Source of the DNA: Desulfomonilaceae bacterium
GTDB taxonomy: Bacteria > Desulfobacterota > Desulfomonilia > Desulfomonilales > Desulfomonilaceae
NCBI GenBank assembly: GCA_041662605.1
Contig: JBAZSD010000023.1
Coordinates: 7,037-71,036 of the forward strand
Length of the DNA: 64,000 nucleotides
Direction: 5' to 3'
Shown here: piece by piece, positions 26,428 to 35,703 of the stretch
Layout: the number at the start of each line of letters is the position of its first letter
Position numbering within the stretch: the first letter of the stretch is position 1
Program-made: the position numbers and the translations under genes
The notes under the pieces: generated by a model
Seen by the model: the letters and a program-made list of their open reading frames with translations, nothing else
Told to the model about the DNA's origin: nothing
The model's database searches: none

Positions 26428-27846
26428 TCAACTCTCAAAAAACACTTTGAATGCTCTGTGCGTCATCCAGATGTCATCTTTGGCGCAGAGTTCGAGAGGG
26501 GAATGCATTCCAAGGATCGGCGGGCCGCAATCAATAATGTCCATTCCGGAGTTAGCGATGTACTTCGCCACCGTCCCTCCTCCTCCCTCATCCACTTTTC
26601 CCAGTCCGGCCGGCTGCCAAATAATCTTGTTATCATTGAAGAGACGACGGACCCAAGAAGCGTATTCCGCGTTGGCGTCAGATCCCATATATTTGCCGCC
26701 CGATCCGGTATATTTGGTTATGCCTATTCCAAGCCCAATTTTGGAGTTGTTCCTTTTTTCGTAAGCGTCTCCGTAAGTAGGATCAACAGCGGCTGTAACG
26801 TCACCCGAAAGCGCCTTGCCTGAAGAGAAAACTCTTCGCAGATTATTAGCTGACGGATTGATACCTGTTTTTTGCATGAGTTCCATGAGAAACTGATCCA
26901 ATGCGACAGATTTGGCGCTTGTGTTGCCTTCGCTTCCTATTTCTTCCTTGTCGTAGAATACGGCCACACAAGTATGGAGAGGCTTTGACAGTTTCATAAT
27001 GGCTGAAGCGCTTGCATACGCGCAAACTCGATCATCCTGTCCATATCCCGCTACCAGGCTCCTATCAAACCCCGCGTCCCTGGCCGGTTCCGCGGGGACC
27101 ATTTCCAGTTCCGCTCCGATGAAGTCTTCTTCGGTGATTCCGTACTTATTGAACAGAAGGGCCAATATGGCGAGTTTCACTCTATCCGAAGCTTCTTCGT
27201 CGTCGTAGGGCAATGATCCGATGATCACATTGAGATTCTCGGCGGGTATAAATTCACTGGCTTTTTGTTCCATTTGTTTTCTTGACAAATGGGGCAACAA
27301 ATCCGGAATCGTCAGGACAGGTTCACTCGGTTTGAGGCCCAATTCGATGTCAACCACCTTGCCGTCTCGTGTGAACATGGTCCCAATGATGGCGAGAGAT
27401 CTAGCCACCCATTGGTATTTTTTGACTCCGCCGTAATAGTGAGTCTTCAACATGGCCAAGCCGGATTCTTCATACAGGGGATTTGGTTTGATATCCAGTC
27501 GTGGGCTGTCAACATGAGATGTGACGATTCGAATCCCATCGGTCAAGGGTTTTTGTCCGATGATGGCCAGGAACAACAACTTTCCGCGTGAAACCTGATA
27601 GACGCGATCTGAAGCCTTTTCGAGACTTGCAATGTCGATGAATCCTTTTTCTCTAGCCGTTTCAGAGAGTATTGCCACCGCTTTACGTTCTGTCCTGGCC
27701 GAGTTGAGAAAATCTACGTAACTTGAGGAGTAATCCGTCACTTCCTGTTTTTCGAGGGGTGAGAGCTTATCCCACACCCTCACGCTCCCCATGAGCAATT
27801 TTTCTTTTAATTCTTTGGTTTTTTTTGATTCTTTTTTTTCAGGCAT
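26428..27846 (-). CDS. M18 family zinc aminopeptidase
   Basis: The enzyme is a cytoplasmic metal-dependent aminopeptidase of the aspartyl aminopeptidase (M18) family. Metal and catalytic motifs are visible: VTSHVDSPRLD (His-x-Asp), GYGQDDRVCAYA (bridging Asp), FYDKEEIGSEGNTSA (Glu-Glu), and a final His in LGMHSPLEL. Length (472 residues) is normal. ATG 27846 was chosen because residues upstream (including GSENLF) are not conserved-looking and the frame otherwise runs into the protease gene. It starts 22 bp after the HtrA-like gene, so both probably share a transcript. Confidence 0.92.
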   Translation of the reverse strand: MPEKKESKKTKELKEKLLMGSVRVWDKLSPLEKQEVTDYSSSYVDFLNSARTERKAVAILSETAREKGFIDIASLEKASDRVYQVSRGKLLFLAIIGQKPLTDGIRIVTSHVDSPRLDIKPNPLYEESGLAMLKTHYYGGVKKYQWVARSLAIIGTMFTRDGKVVDIELGLKPSEPVLTIPDLLPHLSRKQMEQKASEFIPAENLNVIIGSLPYDDEEASDRVKLAILALLFNKYGITEEDFIGAELEMVPAEPARDAGFDRSLVAGYGQDDRVCAYASASAIMKLSKPLHTCVAVFYDKEEIGSEGNTSAKSVALDQFLMELMQKTGINPSANNLRRVFSSGKALSGDVTAAVDPTYGDAYEKRNNSKIGLGIGITKYTGSGGKYMGSDANAEYASWVRRLFNDNKIIWQPAGLGKVDEGGGGTVAKYIANSGMDIIDCGPPILGMHSPLELCAKDDIWMTHRAFKVFFES

Positions 27847-27868
27847 GCGCTCACCAATGAATAAGTTT

Positions 27869-28885
27869 TCACTGCCCTTGCTTCCACAGTGGATCAAAAG
27901 GATTGAATTTTTCCGGTAACGATCTCGGGTGATCCGATTCCGGCCCTAGAGGCCCTGTGGGTGGAGCTGCGGCGGCTTTCAAAGGAGGATAATTCTTTCT
28001 CTCAAGGAAGTCACGAGCCATGTTGATAGGTGTAGCGAACCCGATGCCTTGGCTCTTCCATAGCAGTATAGTGTTAATGCCTATGACTTCGCCGTTGAGG
28101 TTGAACAGCGGCCCTCCCGAATTGCCAAGATTCATTGCGGCGTCAATCTGAATTAACGGTGGGTACCCCGAACCAGGAATTGTCCTTTTCTGCGCGCTTA
28201 CTATGCCGATCATAATTGATTGGCCGATGCCGTACGGGTTGCCTATTCCCACAACCCATTCTCCCAACTCGACACCGTCTGAATTACCCATCTTCACAGG
28301 CTCAAGGTTGTTTGCGTCAATTTTGATGAGCGCGACGTCATTCTTGCTGTCCTTGAACAGGACTTTGGCTGGACGCTTGGTTCCGTCGAGGAGTTCTACT
28401 TCGATTTGAGTTCCGTGACGTAAGACATGCTCATTTGTCAGAATGTGACCATTTCCGGAAATGATGAAACCTGATCCATAACCGGTAGCTTTGCTGTTTG
28501 AATCCCCGGAAAAGCCCAGGTTGCTCAAGGACCAGGATCCGCCCGAATCAAGCATGCGGATTGACACCACAGATCTGTTGACTTTTCTGATAAGCTCACG
28601 AATATCTGGATATCCAGCGCCTCTCAGAGCTGGTTGCTGTGATGAATTCTGAGAGGCTTCTACCCTGCCGGCTGCTGGTTCCGGGTGGTAAGGAACGGGG
28701 ATGAGGCCTATTTTCCCCTTGTGAGAGAAGTCTTTCGATTCTTTATTTGTTACGTTATCAGGTCGTCTATTACCTTGAGCGGTAAAACGATCGGTCCTGA
28801 TTTCCGCGTGTGAAATGTTGACCAGAAGTAAACAACATAAGGTAAAATATGCTATGTTAAATACGTATCCACGGAAAGCCCTCAT
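27869..28885 (-). CDS. Exported trypsin-like serine protease (HtrA/DegP type, no PDZ)
   Basis: A signal peptide (residues ~5-27, FTLCCLLLVNISHA) precedes a linker and the protease domain (~95-300). The catalytic triad is visible: His in ILTNEHVLRHG, Asp in KNDVALIKI and Ser in NLGNSGGPLFNLNG. The C-terminus is a short Pro-rich tail with no PDZ domain, unlike DegP/DegS, so substrate recognition must differ. It is expected in the periplasm. A divergent promoter region separates it from queD. Confidence 0.88.
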   Translation of the reverse strand: MRAFRGYVFNIAYFTLCCLLLVNISHAEIRTDRFTAQGNRRPDNVTNKESKDFSHKGKIGLIPVPYHPEPAAGRVEASQNSSQQPALRGAGYPDIRELIRKVNRSVVSIRMLDSGGSWSLSNLGFSGDSNSKATGYGSGFIISGNGHILTNEHVLRHGTQIEVELLDGTKRPAKVLFKDSKNDVALIKIDANNLEPVKMGNSDGVELGEWVVGIGNPYGIGQSIMIGIVSAQKRTIPGSGYPPLIQIDAAMNLGNSGGPLFNLNGEVIGINTILLWKSQGIGFATPINMARDFLERKNYPPLKAAAAPPTGPLGPESDHPRSLPEKFNPFDPLWKQGQ

Positions 28886-29081
28886 TCAGGCGCCTCCTCA
28901 TAGCGGTTTCCAGAAAAGGACCGTGGCATTTTTTCGGTCTCTCCGGATTGGTGGAACCGATATAGACTTAACTCAGATTGGTTGTCAATTAATTTATCCA
29001 TTTTAGGTTAGACATTCGATATGTTTAAGTGATTATTTAATCCTGTTTATTAAAGATCTTTAAGCTCCCGGAGATGAGGCC

Positions 29082-29453
29082 ATGTACGAGGTTGAGATAA
29101 TTTCCAGTTTCGCTGCAGCACACAAGTTACGTCAATATAAGGGTAAATGTGAACGCCTCCATGGACACAATTATAAGGTTCATGTGACAGCTCGCGCTTC
29201 TTCGACCAAGTCGGACGGTATGGTCATAGATTTTGGGATTCTCAAGAGCATCACCAATGAAATTCTTGAACGGCTTGATCATAACTTTCTCAATGAAATT
29301 AAGCCGTTTGATGAAATAGAACCTTCCGCTGAAAATATAGCGGCTTTCATTTTTTTCGAAGTGGAACGCTGTCTGGAAGGGCATGCCGCTCTACTCTACA
29401 GCGTCGGTGTATGGGAATCCGATACGTCGATTGCGAGATACATTAGAGAATGA
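29082..29453 (+). CDS. queD: 6-carboxy-5,6,7,8-tetrahydropterin synthase
   Basis: QueD converts dihydroneopterin triphosphate to carboxytetrahydropterin in queuosine synthesis. Zinc His residues appear in SFAAAHKL and ERLHGHNYKV; other active-site blocks are MVIDFGIL, LDHNFLNE, PSAENIA and VGVWESD with the catalytic Glu. The 123-residue length is normal. Its stop overlaps the folE2 start by four bases (ATGA), so its substrate maker is encoded in the same operon. Confidence 0.9.
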   Translation: MYEVEIISSFAAAHKLRQYKGKCERLHGHNYKVHVTARASSTKSDGMVIDFGILKSITNEILERLDHNFLNEIKPFDEIEPSAENIAAFIFFEVERCLEGHAALLYSVGVWESDTSIARYIRE

Positions 29454-30343
29454 AGCCAGGTTCCTATTCATTAGTCAATTTATGCCCTCGAGAGGTAACT
29501 TTAGTGGAAAATTGCTCGATTCCGGATGTCCAAAGCATGCCTGACAGACGAAACGTGCCAATCGACAAGGTCGGTGTCAGGGGCCTCAGGTATCCAATAT
29601 CCGTTAAGGACCGCCGAAAAGGCTTACAACACACAGTTGGCCTCTTTGATCTTTTTGTCAACTTGCCTCAGGAGTTCAAGGGAACCCATATGAGTCGGTT
29701 TATTGAGGTTCTTAATGAATATAGAGGTGAAATATCCATGGAAAAGTTCCAGGAAGTCCTGGAAAAGATCAAGGATAAACTCCACGCGAAAAGCGCTCAC
29801 ATGAATGTGGAATTCCCATATTTCGTGGAGAAAAACGCGCCTGTTACAGCCACTCCCGGTATCATGTCCTATACGTGTTTCATGCGAGGCTCGCTTGCGG
29901 ACCGTTTTGACTTGATAGTGGGCCTGGAAGTTCCTGTAACCACGGTGTGCCCTTGCTCCAAGGAAATTTCCGATTACGGCGCTCACAATCAGCGAGGAAT
30001 TGTTAGAGTTCAGTTGAGATTTAAGAAATTCTTCTGGATAGAAGAGATCATTGAAATAGTGGAATCGTCGGTCAGTTCTGAGATCTATTCAATGCTAAAA
30101 AGACCCGACGAAAAATACGTGACCGAAAAAGCCTATGAAAATCCAATGTTTGTAGAGGATGTGGTCCGGGCGGCAGTTACTCGCTTGCGTGAGAAAAGCA
30201 ATTTCCCATGGTATAGAATCGAGGCCGAAACCTTTGAATCAATTCATAATCATAGCGCATACGCTTTGATAGAAAAGGACTTTTCTCCCATACCCGAATG
30301 CTTTCAAGGCCCATGTTCCTTGAGAGCGAACGGCGCTTTCTGA
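29450..30343 (+). CDS. folE2: GTP cyclohydrolase FolE2 (type IB)
   Basis: FolE2 makes dihydroneopterin triphosphate from GTP, the first step for folate and queuosine. Family features include the N-terminal DVQSMPDRRNVPIDKVGVRGL, the catalytic TVCPCSKEISDYGAHNQRG segment and a late Asn-His pair in SIHNHSAYA. At 297 residues the length is normal. Type IB enzymes accept metals other than zinc and often replace FolE under zinc limitation. It is coupled with queD by a four-base overlap, indicating supply of the queuosine pathway; QueC/QueE are not in the window. Confidence 0.92.
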   Translation: MKPGSYSLVNLCPREVTLVENCSIPDVQSMPDRRNVPIDKVGVRGLRYPISVKDRRKGLQHTVGLFDLFVNLPQEFKGTHMSRFIEVLNEYRGEISMEKFQEVLEKIKDKLHAKSAHMNVEFPYFVEKNAPVTATPGIMSYTCFMRGSLADRFDLIVGLEVPVTTVCPCSKEISDYGAHNQRGIVRVQLRFKKFFWIEEIIEIVESSVSSEIYSMLKRPDEKYVTEKAYENPMFVEDVVRAAVTRLREKSNFPWYRIEAETFESIHNHSAYALIEKDFSPIPECFQGPCSLRANGAF

Positions 30344-30397
30344 CGAGTCGAGGTTCCCTGAAATTTACTTTTTAGGCTAAAGACGCGTCGGTTTAGC

Positions 30398-30426
30398 TTG
30401 ACAGGGGAGACCTTCCTAAATATTAT
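30398..30426 (+). promoter_or_regulatory. Sigma-70-type promoter of the carboxypeptidase gene
   Basis: TTGACA (30398-30403), a 17-bp spacer and TATTAT (30421-30426) form a strong consensus-like promoter. Just downstream, TTGGTT and AACCAA form a 6-bp inverted repeat around 30426-30445, a possible operator. Confidence 0.7.
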
Positions 30427-30536
30427 TGGTTATATGATAAACCAAAGCAATTATCAGAGATTAATGTCTTATTCTATCCGAATCATGGTCTTTTTCTGCT
30501 AAGTCAAGTAATTAAAAACTAACGGAGACGGCCATT

Positions 30537-31583
30537 TTGGCTTTGAAACTCATTTTCCAGATTTTTTTAATCTTATTGGTTGGCTCCCACGCGTTCGCTT
30601 TCCAGCCCCAAAACAACGAAAACTATCTCAATAATGTTGCGTCTCTTGTGAGAAACGGTAAGGGCGTCCCACAAATATCAGGGGTTGTAGTCCCCGCTCT
30701 TGCGCCTGCGCGTAACAAATTCACTCATCTCCACAAATCTTTGACGACCCCCAAGGCTTATTCCAATATTGCCACCCGATCGGTTTCCAATGGAATCCCC
30801 GTTCAACCGAAGGTGAAAGCCAAGGCCATGTTATGCCTTGACAAATCATCAAATAAGGTGGTGCTTGCCGAAAATGAGTCCGCGCCATTGCCAATCGCCA
30901 GCATTACGAAGCTCCTGACAGCGATGACAGTCATTGACAACATGGATCTGGACGCGATTGTGGAAACACCGGCTGACATTAGGGAAGTCGAAAAACATGT
31001 TATCGGAATTAGACCCGGGGACCTGTTTACAATAAGAGACCTTCTGCACGGCATGCTCATAGAATCCGGGAATGATTGCGCGGAAGCTCTTGCGCGAGCG
31101 TATACCAAAGGCGGTAGGACAGCGTTTATAGAGGCCATGAACCGGAAGGCGCAGGAACTCGGTCTGAGCCACGTGAAAATTTATACCCCCAGCGGTTTGG
31201 ATGAAAAATTTGTGGTTGGCAGAAAAGACGGTCGTGAACTGGTTGGTAAGAGACCAAATGTCGCGACTGCCGAAGACGTGGCCCGATTAGCAAACCACGC
31301 TTTCAAGTATCCTCTTATCGCTCAAATATCCAGTTCCAAGTCCTACGTGATGAAATCTCTCAATGCGAAACCCCATGAATACCACCTTGTTTCAAATGAC
31401 AAACTGCTAAGGACCGACCTACCAGTAGCGGGCGCTAAGACCGGTTTCACTAATTTGGCCGGCAAGTGCATCGTGGCGCTATTCAAAGATGACAACCGTG
31501 AACATGTTGTTGTGGTATTGAATACACCCCAGCATTTTAAAGCCGCAGAAAAAATATACCGCTGGGCCTGTAAAATATTCTGA
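30537..31583 (+). CDS. D-alanyl-D-alanine carboxypeptidase/endopeptidase (PBP5/7 type, S11)
   Basis: A signal peptide (residues ~3-22) leads a peptidase S11 domain with all three active-site motifs: PIASITKLLT (SxxK), IESGNDCAEA (SxN) and AGAKTGFTN (KTG). It trims peptide stems of peptidoglycan in the periplasm. At 348 residues, without an obvious C-terminal amphipathic anchor, it is closest to PBP7-like forms. The start is TTG at 30537 behind CGGAGACGG; no ATG is available in the frame before the signal sequence. A strong promoter precedes it. Confidence 0.9.
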   Translation: MALKLIFQIFLILLVGSHAFAFQPQNNENYLNNVASLVRNGKGVPQISGVVVPALAPARNKFTHLHKSLTTPKAYSNIATRSVSNGIPVQPKVKAKAMLCLDKSSNKVVLAENESAPLPIASITKLLTAMTVIDNMDLDAIVETPADIREVEKHVIGIRPGDLFTIRDLLHGMLIESGNDCAEALARAYTKGGRTAFIEAMNRKAQELGLSHVKIYTPSGLDEKFVVGRKDGRELVGKRPNVATAEDVARLANHAFKYPLIAQISSSKSYVMKSLNAKPHEYHLVSNDKLLRTDLPVAGAKTGFTNLAGKCIVALFKDDNREHVVVVLNTPQHFKAAEKIYRWACKIF

Positions 31584-31671
31584 AATTTATCCTGCTTCAC
31601 AATTTGGGGCTTTTCTTGGGTTACTTCATCTTCTGACGGTTGAAGAACGACGTTATTTAATCCAAAAAAAG

Positions 31672-32475
31672 ATGAGGACGATGTCTATGTGGAAACTGGC
31701 TGATAAGCACGTTTGGGAGGCGTTGGGCATTTTCGCGTGGAATGTTGTTATTGCCGTAATAGTAGTTTTAGTAGGAATTAGGTTGGTCAGGTGGCTGGCA
31801 AATACCTTGAACCGGCTACTAGTGTCAAAAAACGTGGACTTAACCATTGTTCATTTTGTTGACAACGCTGTTCAGGTCATCCTGTACGGTTTTATCGGCA
31901 TTGAAGTGTTGCACAGGCTCGGGGTCGAGAACAGTTCACTGATAGCCCTGGTCGGCGCTACCGGTCTTGCTATTGGTTTCGCCATCAAGGGACATCTTGC
32001 AAATGTCTCCGCCGGCTTGTTAATGATTCTTTTTCGACCATTCAGCGTGGGCAATTATATACAAGTTGGTAAAACCGAGGGAACGGTCGAAAAGATTGAG
32101 CTAATAAATACCCAGATTCGGACACCCGACAACTTGATTGTTATCGTGCCGAATTCCAGACTCACGTCGAACCAGATCATCAATTATTCCATGAAGGATA
32201 TTAGACGATTGGTAATACCAATTCGAGTGAGTTACGAAGCGGATATCCGTAAAGTCCGTGAAACGCTTCAGAATATTATCGATGAAGATGAACGGATTCT
32301 CAAAGAACGAAAAGCTATCATCGCCATTCAGTCACTTGGTGAGAACAGTGTCAAAGTGATGTTGAGGTTGTGGGTCAAGTCCTCCGATCACTGGAGGGTT
32401 CAGTTTGACACCACAGAAAAGATAAAACAAAGGTTCGACGACGAAGGAATTCCTTTCCCTAAAACGCAAACCTAG
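31672..32475 (+). CDS. MscS-family mechanosensitive channel
   Basis: Three membrane segments are visible (~20-42, ~65-85, ~90-115). The third, ALVGATGLAIGFAIKGHLANVSAG, is the Gly/Ala-rich pore helix of MscS. The cytosolic beta domain follows: LFRPFSVGNYIQVG, then TPDNLIVIVPNSRLTSNQIINYS. The 267-residue length fits small-conductance channels that release osmolytes on hypo-osmotic shock. It is likely monocistronic and converges on carA with only three bases between their stops. Confidence 0.93.
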   Translation: MRTMSMWKLADKHVWEALGIFAWNVVIAVIVVLVGIRLVRWLANTLNRLLVSKNVDLTIVHFVDNAVQVILYGFIGIEVLHRLGVENSSLIALVGATGLAIGFAIKGHLANVSAGLLMILFRPFSVGNYIQVGKTEGTVEKIELINTQIRTPDNLIVIVPNSRLTSNQIINYSMKDIRRLVIPIRVSYEADIRKVRETLQNIIDEDERILKERKAIIAIQSLGENSVKVMLRLWVKSSDHWRVQFDTTEKIKQRFDDEGIPFPKTQT

Positions 32476-32478
32476 AGA

Positions 32479-33588
32479 TCAGGATTCCATAATCATCTTC
32501 CTGAATCGTTCAAACAGATATCTGGAATCATGAGGCCCGGGGGAAGCCTCCGGATGATACTGGATGGAGAAGAGGGGATATTTTCTGTGGACCATGCCCT
32601 CATTGGTTTTGTCGTTAAGGTTAACGTGAGTAACCCTGCACTCACCCTCAAGAGTATCAGGATCTACGGCAAAATTGTGGTTCTGTGAAGTTATTTCAAC
32701 CTGGCCAGTGTCCAATCTTCGCACTGGGTGATTTGCCCCGTGATGCCCAAACCCGAGCTTATAAGTGCGGCCGCCTAGAGCCAGCCCTAAAATCTGGTGA
32801 CCTAGACAGATGCCAAAAATTGGTTTTTTCCCTATAAGATTTCTCACGGTCTCAATCACGTAAGGGACTCCTTCAGGGTCACCGGGGCCATTGGACAGGA
32901 AGATCCCGTCCGGATCGTATGTCAGTATCTCTTCCGCCGTAGAGAAGGCCGGGAAAACTCTAACATGTGCGCCCGAGTCTACGAGCAACCTCAAGATATT
33001 CTGTTTGATCCCATAATCCAGGGCGGCTACCTTGAATTTATTCTGCGACGCGGATGGATGAGAATTCCATCGCCAGGTTCCTTCACTCCATTCGTACGGT
33101 TTACTGCAAGTGACTTCTTTTACAAGATCAATCCCTTCAATGTCCGGATAATCTCTCATCTTTTTGAGCAGACTGCCAACGTCGTGGTCTTCGGTTGAAA
33201 TAATACCTTTCTTAGCGCCGGTCTCCCTTAGGTTTCTCGTGAGTTTTCTTGTATCTATTCCCTGGATACCAATTACATTAAATCTCTTGAGGAAATCATC
33301 CAGATCTTCTCTTCGTCTCCAATTGCTGGGCGAAGCGCAGTGTTCCTTAACAATGAAACCGGCAAGAAAAGGATTTACAGACTCGTTGTCCTCGAAATTC
33401 ACGCCCGTGTTACCAATATGTGGGTAAGTCATGGTAACGATCTGGCCGCGATATGACGGGTCAGTTAAAATTTCCTGGTAGCCGGTAATGGCCGTATTGA
33501 AGACGACTTCACCTACTATTTCGCCCGAGGCGCCCATTGCGGTTCCAATAAAGAATTCACCGTCGGCCAAAACAAGAGTGGCTTTCAT
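32479..33588 (-). CDS. carA: Carbamoyl-phosphate synthase small subunit
   Basis: CarA hydrolyses glutamine and channels ammonia to CarB for pyrimidine and arginine synthesis. The C-terminal class I amidotransferase domain has the nucleophile in GICLGHQILGLALGG and the His/Glu pair in QYHPEASPGPHDS; the N-terminal domain carries GEVVFNTAITGYQEILTDPSY. At 369 residues the length is normal. Its ATG overlaps the dapL stop by one base (TAATG). carB is not adjacent, the downstream gene being mscS on the other strand. Confidence 0.96.
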   Translation of the reverse strand: MKATLVLADGEFFIGTAMGASGEIVGEVVFNTAITGYQEILTDPSYRGQIVTMTYPHIGNTGVNFEDNESVNPFLAGFIVKEHCASPSNWRRREDLDDFLKRFNVIGIQGIDTRKLTRNLRETGAKKGIISTEDHDVGSLLKKMRDYPDIEGIDLVKEVTCSKPYEWSEGTWRWNSHPSASQNKFKVAALDYGIKQNILRLLVDSGAHVRVFPAFSTAEEILTYDPDGIFLSNGPGDPEGVPYVIETVRNLIGKKPIFGICLGHQILGLALGGRTYKLGFGHHGANHPVRRLDTGQVEITSQNHNFAVDPDTLEGECRVTHVNLNDKTNEGMVHRKYPLFSIQYHPEASPGPHDSRYLFERFRKMIMES

Positions 33589-34766
33589 TATAATCCCTTT
33601 ACAAAATTTTTGAGACGTTCCATACCCGTTTCGATTTTGTCATCGGATGAGGTCATTGAAATCCTGAAGAAAGCTTCCCCACTGGGTCCGTAACCGACCC
33701 CGGGAGTAACTACCAGGCCCTGTCTTTCAAGTAAATCAGCGCAGAACACGACTGAGGATGAATATACCTCAGGTATACGAACCCAGAAATAATAACTCGC
33801 TCTGGGCAGATTGAACTTGAATCCCAATTCCTCAAGGGCTTTGGCGATAATGTTTCGCCTGTTTTTAAACAATTGAGTCCTGTCCCGATTGAATAATGGA
33901 GCGTCCGGATGGTTCAGGGCTCTGGCGGCGGCCCTCTGGATCGCCATGAAAACACCCGAGTCGAAATTTGATTTCAGCGTCAGGACAGCCTGGATCAAAT
34001 CTTTTGAACCGACGACGAACCCGATTCTCCATCCCGTCATGTTAAAAGTTTTGGAAAAGGAATGAATTTCTATTGAAAGGTCCTTGGCTCCGAGTATTTG
34101 CATGATGCTTATCGGTTTGTCTTCCGGTTCAAAGTACACTTCAGAATAAGCGTTGTCCGAAAGGATGACAAGGTCGTATTTCTTGGCAAAAGACACCAGT
34201 TCTTCAAAAAAAGAAATGTCTGCGACAGCGGCTGTTGGATTGTTCGGATAGTTTACAAAAATAAACTTGGCGGTTCCTGCCACATCAGCAGGAATAGCGG
34301 ATAGGTCCGGCAAGAAACCTTTTTCCTCAACAAGCGGCACACGGACCGGTCTCCCGCCGGCAAAACCAATAGCGGCTTCATAAACAGGATACCCCGGATC
34401 AGTGACTAGCGCTGAATCACCAGGGTCGATGAATACAAAGGGCAAATGAGACACAGCGTCTTTGGCGCCTATCGTGGCCATGATCTCATTTTGGGCGTCC
34501 AGTTTCACGCCGAATCGTTTTTCAAACCAGTTCGCGACAAGTTCACAGAAATCAGGCTCACCTTTATAACTGGGGTACTGATGATTGCGGGGGGCTCGCA
34601 TTTCCTCATTCATGAGATCCAGGACGAAATTCGGTGTCGGCATGTCAGGATCCCCTATTGCAAGGGAGATCACATCCACTCCGCGCTCTTGAGCAGCCTT
34701 TCTTTTCTCATCAATCAGATGAAACAAATAGGGCTGTGTTTCAGTGACCCTTCTGGATAGTTTCAT
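33588..34766 (-). CDS. dapL: LL-diaminopimelate aminotransferase
   Basis: DapL converts tetrahydrodipicolinate directly to LL-diaminopimelate for lysine and peptidoglycan. Fold type I signatures are present: YPSYKGEPDFCELVANWF, FVNYPNNPTAAVA, and the PLP-lysine region IHSFSKTFNMTGWRIGF. Length is 392 residues from ATG 34766, preceded by GGAGG; the upstream TTG at 34778 overlaps that site. DapL is common in deltaproteobacteria. It is translationally coupled to carA. Other PLP aminotransferases of the same fold cannot be fully excluded. Confidence 0.88.
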   Translation of the reverse strand: MKLSRRVTETQPYLFHLIDEKRKAAQERGVDVISLAIGDPDMPTPNFVLDLMNEEMRAPRNHQYPSYKGEPDFCELVANWFEKRFGVKLDAQNEIMATIGAKDAVSHLPFVFIDPGDSALVTDPGYPVYEAAIGFAGGRPVRVPLVEEKGFLPDLSAIPADVAGTAKFIFVNYPNNPTAAVADISFFEELVSFAKKYDLVILSDNAYSEVYFEPEDKPISIMQILGAKDLSIEIHSFSKTFNMTGWRIGFVVGSKDLIQAVLTLKSNFDSGVFMAIQRAAARALNHPDAPLFNRDRTQLFKNRRNIIAKALEELGFKFNLPRASYYFWVRIPEVYSSSVVFCADLLERQGLVVTPGVGYGPSGEAFFRISMTSSDDKIETGMERLKNFVKGL

Positions 34767-35043
34767 TCCGTCCTCCAAAATGCTATTTCTATATATGAAC
34801 GATTATGGACAAAGCCTCAATAGGCTCAAATCGTGCTTAGAACCATTCTTTTTACTCGATTAAACAGGTATATTCAAGCAATAAAGACCGAATATCAAGT
34901 TTCTAAGAAGAACTAAATTGCAAAATCGTCTCAAATCAAGACCGTTGACCGTCGGAAATAGTTTCCTGAGCTTAATTCTTGACTTTGAACCCAAACTACC
35001 ATAATTTTCACGGATATATTGATCGGAGATAAATAATCCTCCC

Positions 35044-35703
35044 GTGACTCTAAATCTTGAAACAATTTTAAATTTAATTTGTCTGACCATAGCAAGTGTA
35101 GCGTTTACCGGCAATTCGACTCCGGTTAATGATGACGACGAGGAATTGGTTCAACGGTGCGCGCGTGGCGACAGGGAGGCTTTCAATCAATTAGTCACCA
35201 AATATCAGAAAAAGGTTTACAGTGTCGCCTATCGCTTTGTCGGTGATAGCGAGGAGGCCAACGATTTGGCCCAGGAAATTTTCACAGCGGCATATCAGAA
35301 CCTTAAGAGTTTTAGAGGTGATTCAAAATTTTCGACCTGGCTATTCCAGATTGCGACGAATCGAGGCAAAAACAGGTTTAAGTATTTAAAACGCCGTGGT
35401 TTTTTCACTAATAGAGGATCATCTGAAACAGACGATGAAGGTGATCAATCTCAGAGAGCTTTTCCAGATCAGAGCGCCAATCCTGAGGATCTGTTGTCGG
35501 GAAATCAAATCCGTCAAGCGGTCCTCGAAGCTATTGATGAGCTTGAACCGGATCATAGAGAAATCGTTATCCTCCGAGACATTGAGGGCTTTTCTTATGA
35601 TGAAATCGCCCGAATGTTAAATTTGCCGGAAGGAACTACGAAATCCCGTCTGCATAGAGCGCGGATGGTAGTTAAAGAAAAACTGAAGAAGGTCCTGTCA
35701 TGA
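35044..35703 (+). CDS. ECF-type RNA polymerase sigma factor
   Basis: Region 2 (~35-105: REAFNQLVTKYQKKVYSVAYRF, then LAQEIFTAAYQNLKSFRG and FSTWLFQIATNRGKNRF) and region 4 (~155-215: LEPDHREIVILRDIEGFSYDEIA, LPEGTTKSRLHRA) give an RpoE-like sigma. The start is uncertain: GTG 35044 has no ribosome site and adds about 28 residues ahead of the conserved DDDEELVQR. Its stop overlaps the anti-sigma ATG by four bases (ATGA), the usual arrangement of a regulated pair. Confidence 0.92.
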   Translation: MTLNLETILNLICLTIASVAFTGNSTPVNDDDEELVQRCARGDREAFNQLVTKYQKKVYSVAYRFVGDSEEANDLAQEIFTAAYQNLKSFRGDSKFSTWLFQIATNRGKNRFKYLKRRGFFTNRGSSETDDEGDQSQRAFPDQSANPEDLLSGNQIRQAVLEAIDELEPDHREIVILRDIEGFSYDEIARMLNLPEGTTKSRLHRARMVVKEKLKKVLS

